DNA of 64,000 bases from Homalodisca vitripennis. Taxonomy: Eukaryota; Arthropoda; Insecta; Hemiptera; Cicadellidae. A program made the position numbers and the translations under genes. The notes beneath the pieces are model-generated. The model was not told where the DNA came from. It ran no database searches and saw only the letters and a program-made list of their open reading frames with translations. Location of the stretch: assembly GCF_021130785.1 (NCBI RefSeq), contig NC_060213.1:131764001-131828000 (forward strand), read 5' to 3'. Positions 35,818 through 48,429 of this stretch are shown here, piece after piece. The number at the start of each line of letters is the position of its first letter. Within the stretch, counting starts at the first letter, position 1.

Positions 35818-38800
35818 AATATCAAACCAACTATCAATTTTCAACCAAAAATACCTGTATTCTTGAAAATTTTCAATTGGTTACTTCACTATTTTATCTT
35901 TATTTTAATTATTTATGCCATTGGAGTTCTGAAAGCAGTAATAGATTCATGTCACAATCACCTACCGCCAAAAATTATTTCACTGCGTCAGACTATTTCA
36001 TATAATATTTAAAATTTCAGCAATGAAAATGAATTGTTACCTATATTTACTCCCAAGCTATGTTATAATGTACAACTAGAGCAGGTGCTCAGAATATAAA
36101 CAATAATGTAAACCATCTACGTCAATACTAAGTCTGATGATTACTAAATGGAAAACTGTGCTCTCTAGTCTCATATAATACTAACTATATACATTTTTAC
36201 CTGTTCCAAAATCAGTTACTTTTCCCAAACAGTGTAACAAAAAAGCTAGAAATCGCTCAGAGAGTGTTTATAATTGTTTTCTATTTTATAAATACAGTTT
36301 TTACAAAACAAAGTTTATTTGAACAATAAATGTTGTAAGAATTATTAATTGCTGATAAACAAAAGGTAATCGTTGCGTTTGTGGTCTGCTGAGTAGTATT
36401 TGTCAATAAATCTGTATAGAATTCATTCCAAATTTCTAAAATATTATAAATTCTCTGATTGGTTATCATTTTATCCTCACGGAAGCAGGAATTGACACAA
36501 AAATAATCTTTATATAATTTTGTTCTCTGTAGGAGCTTTCCAATAAATCAGTAGACCGTTCCTTTTTTATATAAGAACATATCTCAGAGAATGAACAAAT
36601 TGTACGTTACAACAAACGGTCGTGTCCTGGACAGCTTCCACATGTAACAACAGGTTTCAGCTCGCAAAACCCGTTACAACCGCAGTTAAGTTGCTCTACT
36701 CTTAGATTTTTATTGTTTCTCAAGAATAAAACCAAGGGTCCTGCTGTAAACCAACGATTGAGTGTCGCCTGTTACCTAGGTTACATCTTTAACTCTAAAT
36801 CTGCTGACATTGTTCACAGTAAAAGTTAAAGATATCATCTGAGTGCTTTCGTAAATCTGTCTTTGATGTCTCGTTGTGTAAAAGAGGTTTTGTAAAAAAA
36901 TAGTATGTCTTGTTTATTCCATAAACCATTATTTTTGTAATTAAAATACATCGAACGCTAATGCTTTGATAGTCATAGGTATTACCACTAATTAATAACA
37001 TATAGTTTTTAAATTTTTAAATGAAATCTTTTATAAATAATTAATCCTAAAGTAAATAAAATAATTCTCAACGCTAAAGTGCTAGAGTTGTTTTTCGTAA
37101 CAAGATCCTAGTCGTGTACTGCTGTAGTTAGTAAATAATTTTATATCTCCGAAACATCTCTGGTAGCATTTTAATACTAAAGGTTCTATAATTTCAAATA
37201 AATTTATCTAAGTCGGGTAATTATTGTAAAGCCTCAAGAGTCTTGTAACAGATAAAGTATGTATAAATCAAAAGAAGAAAAGTAAGTTAGTATCTGTATT
37301 GCACTGGTGGATCTGAGGTGAATATACTCTAAATGATGTTAAGAGACGAATGAAATAAACTGATGCAATCAGAGATTATTTTTAAATTGTTTACTTCGTA
37401 ACTTAACAAGCGTTAAGCGATCGAAATAACGACAAATATTACGATTATTAAACATTTACTTTAAAGATCGATATAAAGTAAATATTACAAATATTCAGGC
37501 CACCAACATTACACGGATTTTATGAACTGTGAATAGCAAATACCTCGTCCAAATAAAATATCGAGTATTATAATTAAAGAATTCTCTACTTATGGAGTTT
37601 TAAACTTGTTTTGTGTTGGAGAGGTGGAAGGTTTTCACACAATATTATAGCGCCGTGCCGTAAAATTTGATAACAAACTTTAGATGACGCGGCCATCTTG
37701 TGCGTCTTGTTATTTGTGTTGGAACTACAAATGTAAAACGAGAAGAACAGTAAAATACGTTGAGATGCTGTAAACACAAGCTGCTACTGTTTGCGATCAG
37801 TTGGGTTCTGATTTTTATTATACATTTTACGTGTTTTAATAATGCTAACGAAAAGCTTTATCAGTGTGAATATAAACGTGTTAAATATTACATCCTCATT
37901 AAATGTAGTTGGTTACAGATATAATGAAAGTTTCACAGTTAATGGTTGCCCTAAGCTCGTCTCATTAACTGGGAAATGTGAGAGATTCTGATGTTGTTGT
38001 GCAGACAAAACCACACAGCATCATTATAACAACATATCGACCCCCACAGCTACTCATAGTTGGGGTAATTACATTACAATGGCAAAATATTTCCTAACTT
38101 ACTCGGATGCAGATAATACACTACTAACTTAAAATAATTATTAGGGGACTCACCAATCCGCTTCACGGACCGACTGGTGCTTTACCTCCCTGACTAGTGT
38201 CATCTCTATTCCATCATATAATTCATGAGAAACTCACAAAAGAAAAAAAGAGAATGGGTCATGTCTCTTGTTGGTTCATCATTAAATCCTAAGGATTTAT
38301 ACTATTCCCACAGTCAAATATGAATGGTTAAAAAGAGTGTGCAGAAAAATCATTGAACCTGATCGATGTTTTATTGTGCGCGGCTGTAAAAGACGAAAAT
38401 TATATTGTTATTTTAAAATGTTTCTTTCTTTAATGAATTTTAATGTACATTTTAGTAGCGTTTGAATAATTAAAGGCTCTAGTGATATGAACCTGATAAT
38501 GAACTCACAAAGTTTAAAACCACTGCTATTCAACAATAAAGATACAATAGAACAGAATGCAGATTTTTAGTATATAAACAAAATGTATTGATATAATAAC
38601 GTTGAGTTTTCTTGACAACATGAGATTAAACCCAACACAAAAGCATACATTACATGAATAGTGAAAATCGTTAGAAATATATGACTATTTATAATTTTAC
38701 TATACGTTTTTTGTTGTTCTTCCATAAACCCAAAAAGGTGTACGTATGAGCTTTTTCTAGTTAAATTGTTTATATTGTATTTCAGGCAAAACATTTAAAA

Positions 38801-41800
38801 TAATTTTGTAATTTGTGAAACACAATTTTAGGAATAAGAATTCAGTTTTTGTATCAAAAAGTTACTAATCTTATTTTAGAAGATACTTACTAAAGAAATT
38901 GTATTTTAGTAGATTTCTGGAAAGTATGGAATGTTTAGTGAAGGCATTAAACGATTATAACCGTTTAAATCAGGCACTTAATGAGTATAATTTATTGTTT
39001 TATTAAGCAAGGTTTTAAAGAAAACGTTTTTAAACCTTGAGAGTTTACTGGGGCCGTACAAAGATGTTTCCAATTGAACACTCCATTGTTCATTATATCA
39101 ATTGTATTTATTATGACAAGGTATTTAGCTCACCGACAACAACATTCCAACAGATTTTCCATTATAACATTGTAATAACTTCTCTATTGTCACTAAACGT
39201 TATTACATTACTATTCTTAAACCAATTCCCCCAATGTTTAGAACAACCTGTGAATGAGTTACGTATCAATTTCTTGTTGAGTATAAGCCTCTTAGACAGC
39301 TATGTAAACCCTTGTGGCTCGAAATAACCTCATGCCACGTCTGTGATACAATGATAAAATTTAAAACTAGTTGTGTGTTATGATTGATACCTACTGAAGT
39401 TATTAATATATCGTGTTATAACATATAAAATGAAACGTTATTTAGATACATAGAAAGCTAGATTTGTGGCCGATGCTTTAAAGTTATGTTACGAATTACA
39501 CTTAAGTAATTAATATGTAAATTGAAAATAAACTACGATATAATAGTAAATGAAAAATAAATTTGTTAAAGTAAAACAGTCACATACTAATCACTATTAT
39601 TATTTCGTTACAAATGCTCTAAAAATTGCAAAACATTATTCTGTTATAAAGAAATTTATAGACTTAACCCTCTATAAGTTGGGTATTTAATTCATAGTTA
39701 GTCGAAAAAATGGATGTAACTTTTGTCCGTCTCAGGTAGGTAACTTAGAAACGTTTAAAATTAAACAAACTTTGTGTTTTCAAAGCAATACGTAACATTA
39801 CGAATATGACTATTATTATTGTGTACTTCAATAAAAACCAACAAACAATTGAGGATTTTCATTTTGTTATTATGACAAATTTAGTTGTCTATGTTTTGCT
39901 TACAGCAGCAAATGGAATCGGACAAGCAATAGTGAATTCAATTGTAACAAACAAAGGATACCGAGCGGATGGTCGGATATAGGTCAGCGTCCACCTGTGT
40001 TGTGTACGCAGACAACAGACTCTTGTGTATTTGTATAGTGCAACTAACTTGTGTATATTCGCTGATAAAACGCAGTTCACTCTGGTGATCCTTTTATTTT
40101 ATAACTGACGAGCTTTTTTGTTAGTTTTCTTTGTGGCTATTCCAGCGTCTTTACTGCATTGTAACTTACAATGCTCTATATTAAATGCTCTATTTTAATG
40201 TTTCATAATCAGTTACTTAACTATTTAGAGAAGAAAAGAATGAATAATTGCTTTTTTAATTTACATAATACATCCTGGAGATTATATTTCAAAGACATGA
40301 TATTAACCAGCAAGTTAAAAAGAGAAAATGGGTAATAATAATTTTGACATAAAAATAAAACAAAATAAAAAATGAAGTAAGAAATTCTGTTCAATATGTT
40401 ATTCTCAATAATACATGGTTCACATACAAACAATGGTTTAAAAAAAATCTAAATAAATACATGATTTACTACTACAAATAAAAATGTACATCAATTTTGA
40501 TCAAAGCAATAAAAGTTGAAATAATTACTTTAAAGTACGAGATAATTTTAACACAAGCAAACAACTAAAATTAGTGTATTAATAGTGGATAATCATTTAT
40601 AAATCTATAATTAATTTTAGGGAGCACTGCAGACCACAGATGGCTCTAAATCACCAAAAATTAGTTATTTAACTACTTAAATGTAATTTTTTTCTAATAA
40701 TCACCCGATATTTACTTTTACATCCCTATAGCATGGGAATGAAAAGAACTGAAAACAGAAATAGCAACCATTTGAATAGTTCGTTGTTGGAGAATAAAAC
40801 ATTAACAAAGAAAACAATAATATACTTTGTAAGTGGATTGATGGAAATAATGACGTCATAGTTAGATTTAAATTTATACTTATGTTGGCTTTCGCTCCTT
40901 GAACATTTGTTGATTAAAATTTACTGACGATTGTTTATTTGGAAAGAAAACGAGATTGCAGATAGTTGCATTGCAACGGTTATATAAGTGCTGCATACAT
41001 ACTTATGAGTATGTAATAATATAAGAATTTACTAGTCTAAGCATCTTACATTTGTATCGTATTTATTCTTATTTTTTTAGAAAATACTACATCAATAAAA
41101 GAGATATACAGCCACAAGTAAAACTTCCCATGTAAAAGACAAGTAGAAAAGGTTATAAGAGAAAGATCGGCCATCTTGAGAATTGTACGTTTAACTTAAG
41201 TTTCCGCAAACATCACAAAACGTGGTGTTGCTCCTTCAGTTTTATTGACGCAAAAGACAACTGGCTAAATTAGAAAGGGTGTTCGTAAACTGGCTTTGTT
41301 GCTTGATAATACAATAATACGAAGTTAAACTAGTTACTGGGAGTTCATGAATATAGAAGCACAAACTGTTGGGTGAAGTTTTTTTTACATTTTGACTAAT
41401 ATAAAAATGTTTAATTAAGAGTTGTGTGTACATGTTATATTTAGAGTAGGCTATAAGTTAATGGAAGGGAAATTTCACTTATAAGTTGTAATAAATGATT
41501 AAGTAAAGCTTTTTTACATCACAAACATGATTATCTAGTGATTTTTGAAATCTTGATCTGCCATCGTTTCACGTAAAATAATTTTAAGTTAAGCTTCTTT
41601 CGGCTTTGGATCATTAAAAACTAAGGGAAAATATTCAAAACAGAACTATGATTCAACATAATTACTCCTCTAATAATATCTTCACACGGCGGATCACGGA
41701 GCTTAGTTCACTGTTACATAAATTTAATCTACGTTTATCAGTATTAGCCTTTATAAATAAACAAACCGTTACTAAGTACCTTTCTGGTTTAGAACTGCAT

Positions 41801-43871
41801 TAAAAACATTTTATTTTTTAGTAATCAACCTTACTTATTACAATAATTGTTTTGTTTAAACTTTTAACACAAATTAGAAAAAAAAAGAAAATTTTTAAGG
41901 CATATTTCTGAAGTAAATAAATGTAACCTATTTACTAAATCAGTTACCTCATAGAAAAGTACAACAGAAGGATTGCGTGCTCAGTCACTGTATGCAGTAT
42001 TATGTCACGTCAGCACGTGTTGTCTGGCTCTAAATCATGTATTGCTGAACTAATGGAGTGTTTTAATTCTAAAGCTGTATAGTTTTATTTAATATTGTTG
42101 TTTATTTACCTGTTTAACTTTAATTTTTACTTGCTATGTGACTTAAAACTGTTTTCCAAAATAATTAGCTGATTATAATGAAGTCTGTTACTCAAGGAGA
42201 TGAAAATATTTAATTTCTACCGGACTGACTTATATTATGTCCACAGGATTTACCGAAAAAAGATTCATTTCTATATTGGCAACATCGAGTTCGATCATGG
42301 TGCTTGTTACTCGATGGGATTTGGCTGAGCGTTATCAAACATATTTACATTGGATTTATGGGTAACCATGATAGGAATTAAACATTACTAAAGCACGATT
42401 CAAAATACGAATGAATCGTGATCCTTCTTCTCATTATGCAGCATCAATGAGTGTGATACAAATCTGCATATAAATGATTTTTACAGACATATTTGACTTT
42501 AATGGAACAAATTATTTACAAAATGTAAGTACAACATAATGGTTTTTGGGGTTTAGAATAATATACTGGTGCCTTTACCGTTTTTTACTTCACCGGATTG
42601 TACAAGCAATTGTACCATACTACTGATAATTGTAAATGCGTTCTCATAACAGGTTTCCATCACTTTATCACAGAACTGTAAATTACTCTCAAACAAGCAG
42701 TAAAACAAAGCATTCTACCGCACCATGGTGATCAGGTCAACTCCACCCGGAACGGATATATTTATATACGAGTTGATGTTATACATTTGTGTACCCTAAT
42801 GTTACCTCAATGGCTCACATTTGCTGATAATACAGAAATTGTGGTTATCCTTTTGTGGTTTCCTGATGGGAATTACTAACTCTGTTTCCCCGAATGTTTC
42901 TAAGTGTGTTTGTCTATTTCAAAACAAGCTACAATATTCAGATATATAAGTTTTCCACTTACTCAATTGTTAAAGCTGTGTAGTTTACAATACGAACACA
43001 TCTATACAAACAGTGATCACATTAGATGATTACTGTATTACATTTGCAATTAGCCAAGTAAAAGAATCATTGAACGATTAATAACAATGCCACTATGTTT
43101 CCTTTCCAGCATCGTAATTTATTGTGAAATTTCTAAATGATAGTATAATGTTCGTCCCATAATTAAAAAACACTAATTTCGCTCTATACGCCACCAATTG
43201 AAACAATCTCTAACTGATTGTTAAAGCAGTTTCAATCTTTAAATATCTTTTTAGTCCAATTCATTTCTTAAGTTTTCCTTTGTAAATTGAATCAAATGCG
43301 TTAGTAGGATTATAGAGCGTTTCACTAGTCAAATTAATTAAAGCTTAATTATTTTATGGAAGATTAAAATGGCATGCAAGCTGAATTTAGACACTGCAAT
43401 TAATTTTAGTAGTTCTACTACAAATAATATATATACATATATATCACAGAAGTAACAAGAACTTAATATTATTGGAATTGTAATGAGTAATTAATTAGTT
43501 AACTTTTCTAGAGTGTGTGGAAAACATCGAGAACATCTTCATGTAAGACATGAAAATCAATTAAATGCGTAACTTTATTAGAAATAGATACATAACTTCA
43601 CGACTAAATATACATAATAGGTTGAATAATTTAACGTTGTCATAATTATTGCTAAACCTCAAATTAACTTCTGTACTGATGCACCTTAGTGAAGGAATTC
43701 TTCAAACATATAGTTAGCTTTTAATTTAGCTACTGATAAACTTAATAAATATTAATTGACATTGTTTTAAAAGTTATTTAATCTAGGTCTTTCTCTGTTA
43801 ACAAATCTATAAAACAAAATTGAATTAATCGAGCAATAAAACAGAACTTTTAGAACTTAATACCTAGCTGA

Positions 43872-43875
<4 letters not shown>

Positions 43876-43942
<67 letters not shown>
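43876..43942. repeat. (TA)n microsatellite
   Basis: About 67 bp of TA dinucleotides with one phase slip (ATAATATA) in the middle. Confidence 0.9.
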
Positions 43943-43945
<3 letters not shown>

Positions 43946-44695
43946 TTATATATAAGAATATTAATTGTCGGAAGAAATCTCAGTACATTATCTTAGCTAA
44001 CAGTCAGTTCATAAGAAATGGGTAAAGAAAGATCTGTGAGTAAGACCTCAAAGTACCGAAACTGCAGTAAAATGCAGGGAGATATGCAAGAGGCTACTTT
44101 GAGAAGACATACGTTTAACTTACTTTTCACAGACGTCATAAAAACGAGAGCCGCTTATATTGCAGCTTTTATTGAGACCGGGAGAATGGTGACGTGTAGG
44201 TAAGTAGCGTAATCTGTCTTATCCACAGTACAATGAGCTAGATATGTACTCAAAACTTGAAAACCCATAACTATTGCCCGAACACTGTTTACTAGTGAAT
44301 TGGATTTATATTCTATTTTTTTTTTTGTATTTGACCACATGCGATATCAACAATACAAGTAAATTAATTTTTTGACAATTTGAACGTAAATGTTACGTTA
44401 TCGTTGTTTTGAGAAAAAGCTGTACAGGGGTTTTAGGTATATTATTAATAATACAAAGTAGAGAACTTAAGTTCTACATAGACTATATGTGAAGCCGATA
44501 AACAAATAATAACACTGCAGGAGACTTTCAAACGTCCATGGAGCTTAAAAAGTTAGGTGTGTTTGGAGTTAAACGTTAAAAAAGTTAGGAGCTTAAACAC
44601 ATATAACGTGTTTAAAATGTGTTTAACATGTATTTTGCATGTCACAACGCTCTGGTATGATTTGCCTATTATAACCAATTATCTATTACGTTAGT

Positions 44696-44795
44696 CCCCC
44701 CCCCCCCACCCCCCCCCCCCCCCACCCCCCCCCCCCCCCACCCCCCCCCCCCCCCACCCCCCCCCCCCCCCACCCCCCCCCCCCCCCACCCCCCA
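44696..44795. repeat. (C15A)n minisatellite, strict 16-bp period
   Basis: A cytosine tract broken by single A bases at 44708, 44724, 44740, 44756, 44772 and 44788, exactly 16 bp apart. The minus strand is G15T repeats with strong G-quadruplex potential. Confidence 0.9.
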
Positions 44796-45790
44796 CCAAA
44801 ATTTGGAGGCTTTTTCTATAAACATTGGATTTTAAAATGACCCCAAGGGAATAATCGTATTGGTGACAAATAGGAGATCTTGGAGGCCAAATCCATTTAT
44901 GAGGAAAAACCTTAAATCCATTATATCTCTTTACCTGTCTCCCATAATGGGGTGGAGCACCATCCTGCTGAAACCATACATTATCAAAGTATTCTCCTGT
45001 TCAATTTGAATAGCTGTGGATTATTTTTTTTTCATTTTGGAGCTATTGTAGTAAAGTTCGGCGCATTTAAAATTTTCCATTGAAGAAAAAGGGTCCAACA
45101 ATTTTGTTACCTAAAATTCCACACCATAGTCAGTGTTTGTCGGTTGCTGTGAATGGGAATCTAGATAAATCACAATGATGGGTTTTTCACTTAGCCCAGT
45201 AACCGGCAATTGTGCCTGTTAACATTGCCTTTTAGGAAAAAAGTTGCCTCATCAGGAAAATAGTTTGTTTGGTCAGAATTTATCTCTATTGTCATTACAT
45301 TTGGCGCATCACAAGTTAACAAAACTCAACTCCTCTGTTCGTAATTAATTCACATCCTCACTTAACTGTTGGACTAAATGAAACTTTAAAATGGTTTGTA
45401 TTTATTAATTTTTCAAAATCTTACTCACAGACATCAGGGTGCATATCTTGTTGCTGTCTGCAAGCCTTTTCCTGAAGCTCGATGTCAATCCCCAGTGGCG
45501 CCCACAGTCTTCAATCAACCCCCATGTTTTGCAAAAACAATCTAGTGCATGTTCTTCATCTGTTGCAGATTGTATCCTACCCGTCTTTGGCGGATTTACG
45601 TACCACTCCCTGTCATTTCAAAAACGCTCAATAGTTTTTGATATTGTTGGGAAAAACACTTATTGGGAATTTCTTTCTCGGAACGTGTCATTAAACAAAT
45701 TACAAACTTCCCGATAAGATCTTTGGACGGATCGCCATATCCTCGCCAATCATCAACAGTGAGTAATTTCGTTCTCTTTCAGGACAAATT
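44796..45790 (-). pseudogene. Dead mariner/Tc1-like transposase
   Basis: On the minus strand, fragments in several frames keep the order of an insect IS630/Tc1-mariner DDE transposase. They are a helix-turn-helix-like start (YREVCNLFNDTF, then FPTISKTIERF, near 45780-45600), DEATFFLKGNVNRHNC near 45245, a GVEF block near 45125, LDPF/GKF near 45090, FQQDGAPPHYG near 44965 and WPPRSP near 44890 followed by LKSNVYRKSLQ. Several stops and shifts rule out function. No terminal inverted repeats were found; the C15A tract abuts the C-terminal end. Confidence 0.75.
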
Positions 45791-46613
45791 CCATTAAAAT
45801 GCCAATAAAAAACTGAACTACTGTAAATTTAGATAAAAACTTGTTGGACAGGCACAATGCTTCAGAGACACTGATTAACTCGACAGGAATGGATATGTAC
45901 CTTTGTCCATTTGTTAATTCCCAAGCTTAGACCCTCTGTCTAGTGAAAAAGCTCCATTGCTCAACAAAACTGAAACCTGTATACCAGTATTGATTAATAT
46001 ACACAATAAATGTTTCCTCATAGGCTAGTGACCTTTGTCTCTTTTAAACCTTCCTGCTGACTGGGAAATACACACAAGTACAGATTCATAAGTAATCAGA
46101 GAAAGTGGACTCCTAAGTTTTATTCATTGTAATAAAAAACTGGTTTAAATTTGTTACTAATGAAACCAGCTTAAAAAATAAATTTGTATTTATTTTATTT
46201 TTAATTGAAACATTTAAAAAAAAATGCTAAAAAAATTAGCTGATTTTAACAACATTTTGTGGCAAGAACCATTGTTTAAAATTACATTGTTGATACATCC
46301 AGTAAATTTTCAATACTTAAAAATGCTCTATTTTCGGATAGCAATAATTCCTTTGAGATGCGTGGTTTGTGGCCATTCAATTCAGTAAGCTATTACTTTA
46401 AAATTATGGTATCTACAAGGTATAGGCTATCCATTAAGAATATTCCGATACCCCTCGGCAGGACGTCCCCCGTTGGTGTGACATAACAAAAACATTGTTC
46501 CAAAAAGTAGATGCCACAATCTCTATCACTCGATTGTAAAGAGGTTTCAAATTTATATTTAAATTTATTGAAAGGATATTTTGGGTGGTTTCCAGTACCA
46601 TAATATACCACCC

Positions 46614-46672
46614 TGTATATATATATATTATATATATATATATTATATATATATATATATATATAATATATG
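46614..46672. repeat. (TA)n microsatellite
   Basis: Three TA blocks separated by TTA slips, about 60 bp. Confidence 0.85.
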
Positions 46673-46756
46673 CATATAAATGTTATTTGCATTTGTACAG
46701 TACTTAGAATAATAGATTTCGGGACTTTCCCATCGTTATATGTTATAACATGTATA

Positions 46757-46794
46757 ACACTACGTTTCAACAAGTGAAATCTACCCTCTTCCTC
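46757..46794 (-). repeat. Dispersed CTGARGA...GAAACG motif, copy c
   Basis: On the minus strand CTGAGGAAGAGGG is followed by GTTGAAACGTAGTGTTAT. It shares GAAACGTAGTGTTA exactly with copy b at 33602. Stem II pairing is weak here. Confidence 0.45.
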
Positions 46795-47485
46795 AGGATA
46801 TAGAAAACTTAATACATAAACATGTACTTAAAACCCTACTCAATATTAACAATATATACTACTTGCATTATGTTTATCATAACTTACCTTTTACACGAAC
46901 ACCTTCCAGCCCAGACGAAAATGAACCCAGAGCGGGTCACTGCACATAAGTCAAGGCACAAACTCGTCACACGCGAACTAGCAAACTGGAACAATTGACT
47001 AATATAAAAATATCGGCATTACTGTGGTTATCTGAAGCAAGAACACTCTGCAACATATGTTTGAATTACTTTCATTATGTATTGAGTTTTTTACATTCCC
47101 CTGAGGACAGATTACTACCCTAAAAAACGTATTTTTCAATAATACGTTTAAATAAATTACGTAAAATTAAAATTATTTGATCAAAATCATTTATACATTT
47201 TGTAACTCATAACGATGGAAAATTTCCAATATCCCATTATTAGCCATTTATTTGAGCCAACCAATCGTCAATAACACATGTTGTCTAATCCTTATATTCA
47301 TAAACTAAAAAAATTTTATCTTTAACAATATTGATCAAATCTGGTTAGTATATGTTAAATAATTTCCTAGCCAAAACAGGAGGGGTTTCTCAGTAGAGCC
47401 CAAAGAGGAGAAACATTAAGGGTCTGACCGAACTAATGGTAAATTACTGGCAAGTAGGGGCTAAGTGGGAGCAGCCCCTAGACAT

Positions 47486-47518
47486 CACACACACACACAC
47501 ACACAACACACACACACA

Positions 47519-47568
<50 letters not shown>

Positions 47569-47571
47569 ACT

Positions 47572-47628
<57 letters not shown>

Positions 47629-47638
47629 ACGCACGCAA

Positions 47639-47670
<32 letters not shown>

Positions 47671-47679
47671 CACACACAA
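47486..47679. repeat. (AC)n/(ACGC)n microsatellite 1, 5' of LINE A
   Basis: AC dinucleotides with scattered TC changes, then a GCAC-rich block near 47616-47660, then AC again. It stops directly at retrotransposon sequence inside an ORF1 coiled-coil region, so LINE A is 5'-truncated at this point. His/Thr and Cys/Val frames across it are not genes. Confidence 0.95.
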
Positions 47680-47689
47680 CGAAAAGATA

Positions 47690-48325
47690 AATGAACTTAC
47701 TAAATCTGTTGAATTTGTTTCTGAGAAAATTCATGAATTTGAACAAACACATCTTTGTTTTTTGATAGTTGAGTAAAAGATTTTAGAAAAATCGAATGAA
47801 TCTCTTATTGCTCAAAATCGGGAACTGCAAAATAAGTTTTACATTGTTTGCAAGAGCAGTTTGATGGTCTTGATCAGTATAATCGTAACCGAAACATTCA
47901 GATTGACGGTGTGCCTTATGATGACAGAGAGGCGGTTTCTAGTATTATCTCGAAACTAACTGGGTGATATTATCGGAGAACCTGTTAATCATGAGGTAGA
48001 TATTCAAGCGGCTCATCGGATTCCAACTCACAGAAAAAACTGGAATAAAACCTATTGTCGTGCAGTTCTCGAGTAGGCAAAAGAGAGACAGTTTTTTTGA
48101 AGAGCGCAAAGCAAAAGAAAATTAAGTCCACCCAAATTATAAACTCAGCCCCTGACGCATATATCTATATAAATGAACACCTTACCCCACGCAACAAGGA
48201 GTTACTTTACAAGGCAAAAGCAATTAAAGGAGAAAGGATTTAGGTACGTATGGCCCAAAGATGGGAAAATTTTTGCCAGAAAATCTGATTCCCCGAAATC
48301 ACAAAACTATTTGGATAAAATCTAA
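47690..48325 (+). pseudogene. LINE A ORF1 remnant
   Basis: Encodes the C-terminal two thirds of the retrotransposon's RNA-binding ORF1 protein, in pieces. A coiled-coil stretch (EKINELTKSVEFVSEKIHEF) is followed by a DIQAAHRIPT block near 48000, matching DVQAVHRIPT in LINE B. YINEHLTPRNKELLYKAKA comes near 48168 and a tail VWPKDGKIFARKS near 48250, ending at the TAA at 48323-48325. The N-terminal zinc-finger part is missing because of truncation at the microsatellite. Frameshifts near 47780-47850, 47965 and 48060-48090 make it non-functional. Confidence 0.75.
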
Positions 48326-48429
48326 TATTGAGCTGGAAAAAATCCTAAAGACATTGGAGGGTTTAAAATGACTGTTTTTTAAAATATTTTTCTTAGTACA
48401 AATGTTTTGTCTGTGTGTATGTCAAGTAA

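Larger units (their letters stand above)
35077..44690. other. Non-coding DNA with (TA)n tracts
   Basis: About 9.6 kb of AT-rich sequence without a supported gene or recognisable transposon. Reading frames stay below about 100 codons, lack known motifs and are typical of random AT-rich DNA. Two (TA)n tracts are listed separately. Confidence 0.55.
45791..47485. other. Non-coding DNA
   Basis: No gene is supported. It contains the short (TA)n tract at 46614-46672 and a copy of the dispersed CTGARGA/GAAACG motif at 46757-46794 on the minus strand. The open frame over 46393-46773 runs through the TA tract and is an artefact. Confidence 0.55.

Noticed and set aside
36135..36165. CTGATGA word on the plus strand near 36135
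   Set aside because: Lacks a stem II hairpin, GAAA and a cleavage triplet in place.
47436..47776. His/Thr-rich and Cys/Val-rich proteins over the AC tracts (also at 51862 and 56362)
   Set aside because: Direct translation of dinucleotide microsatellite; no gene.
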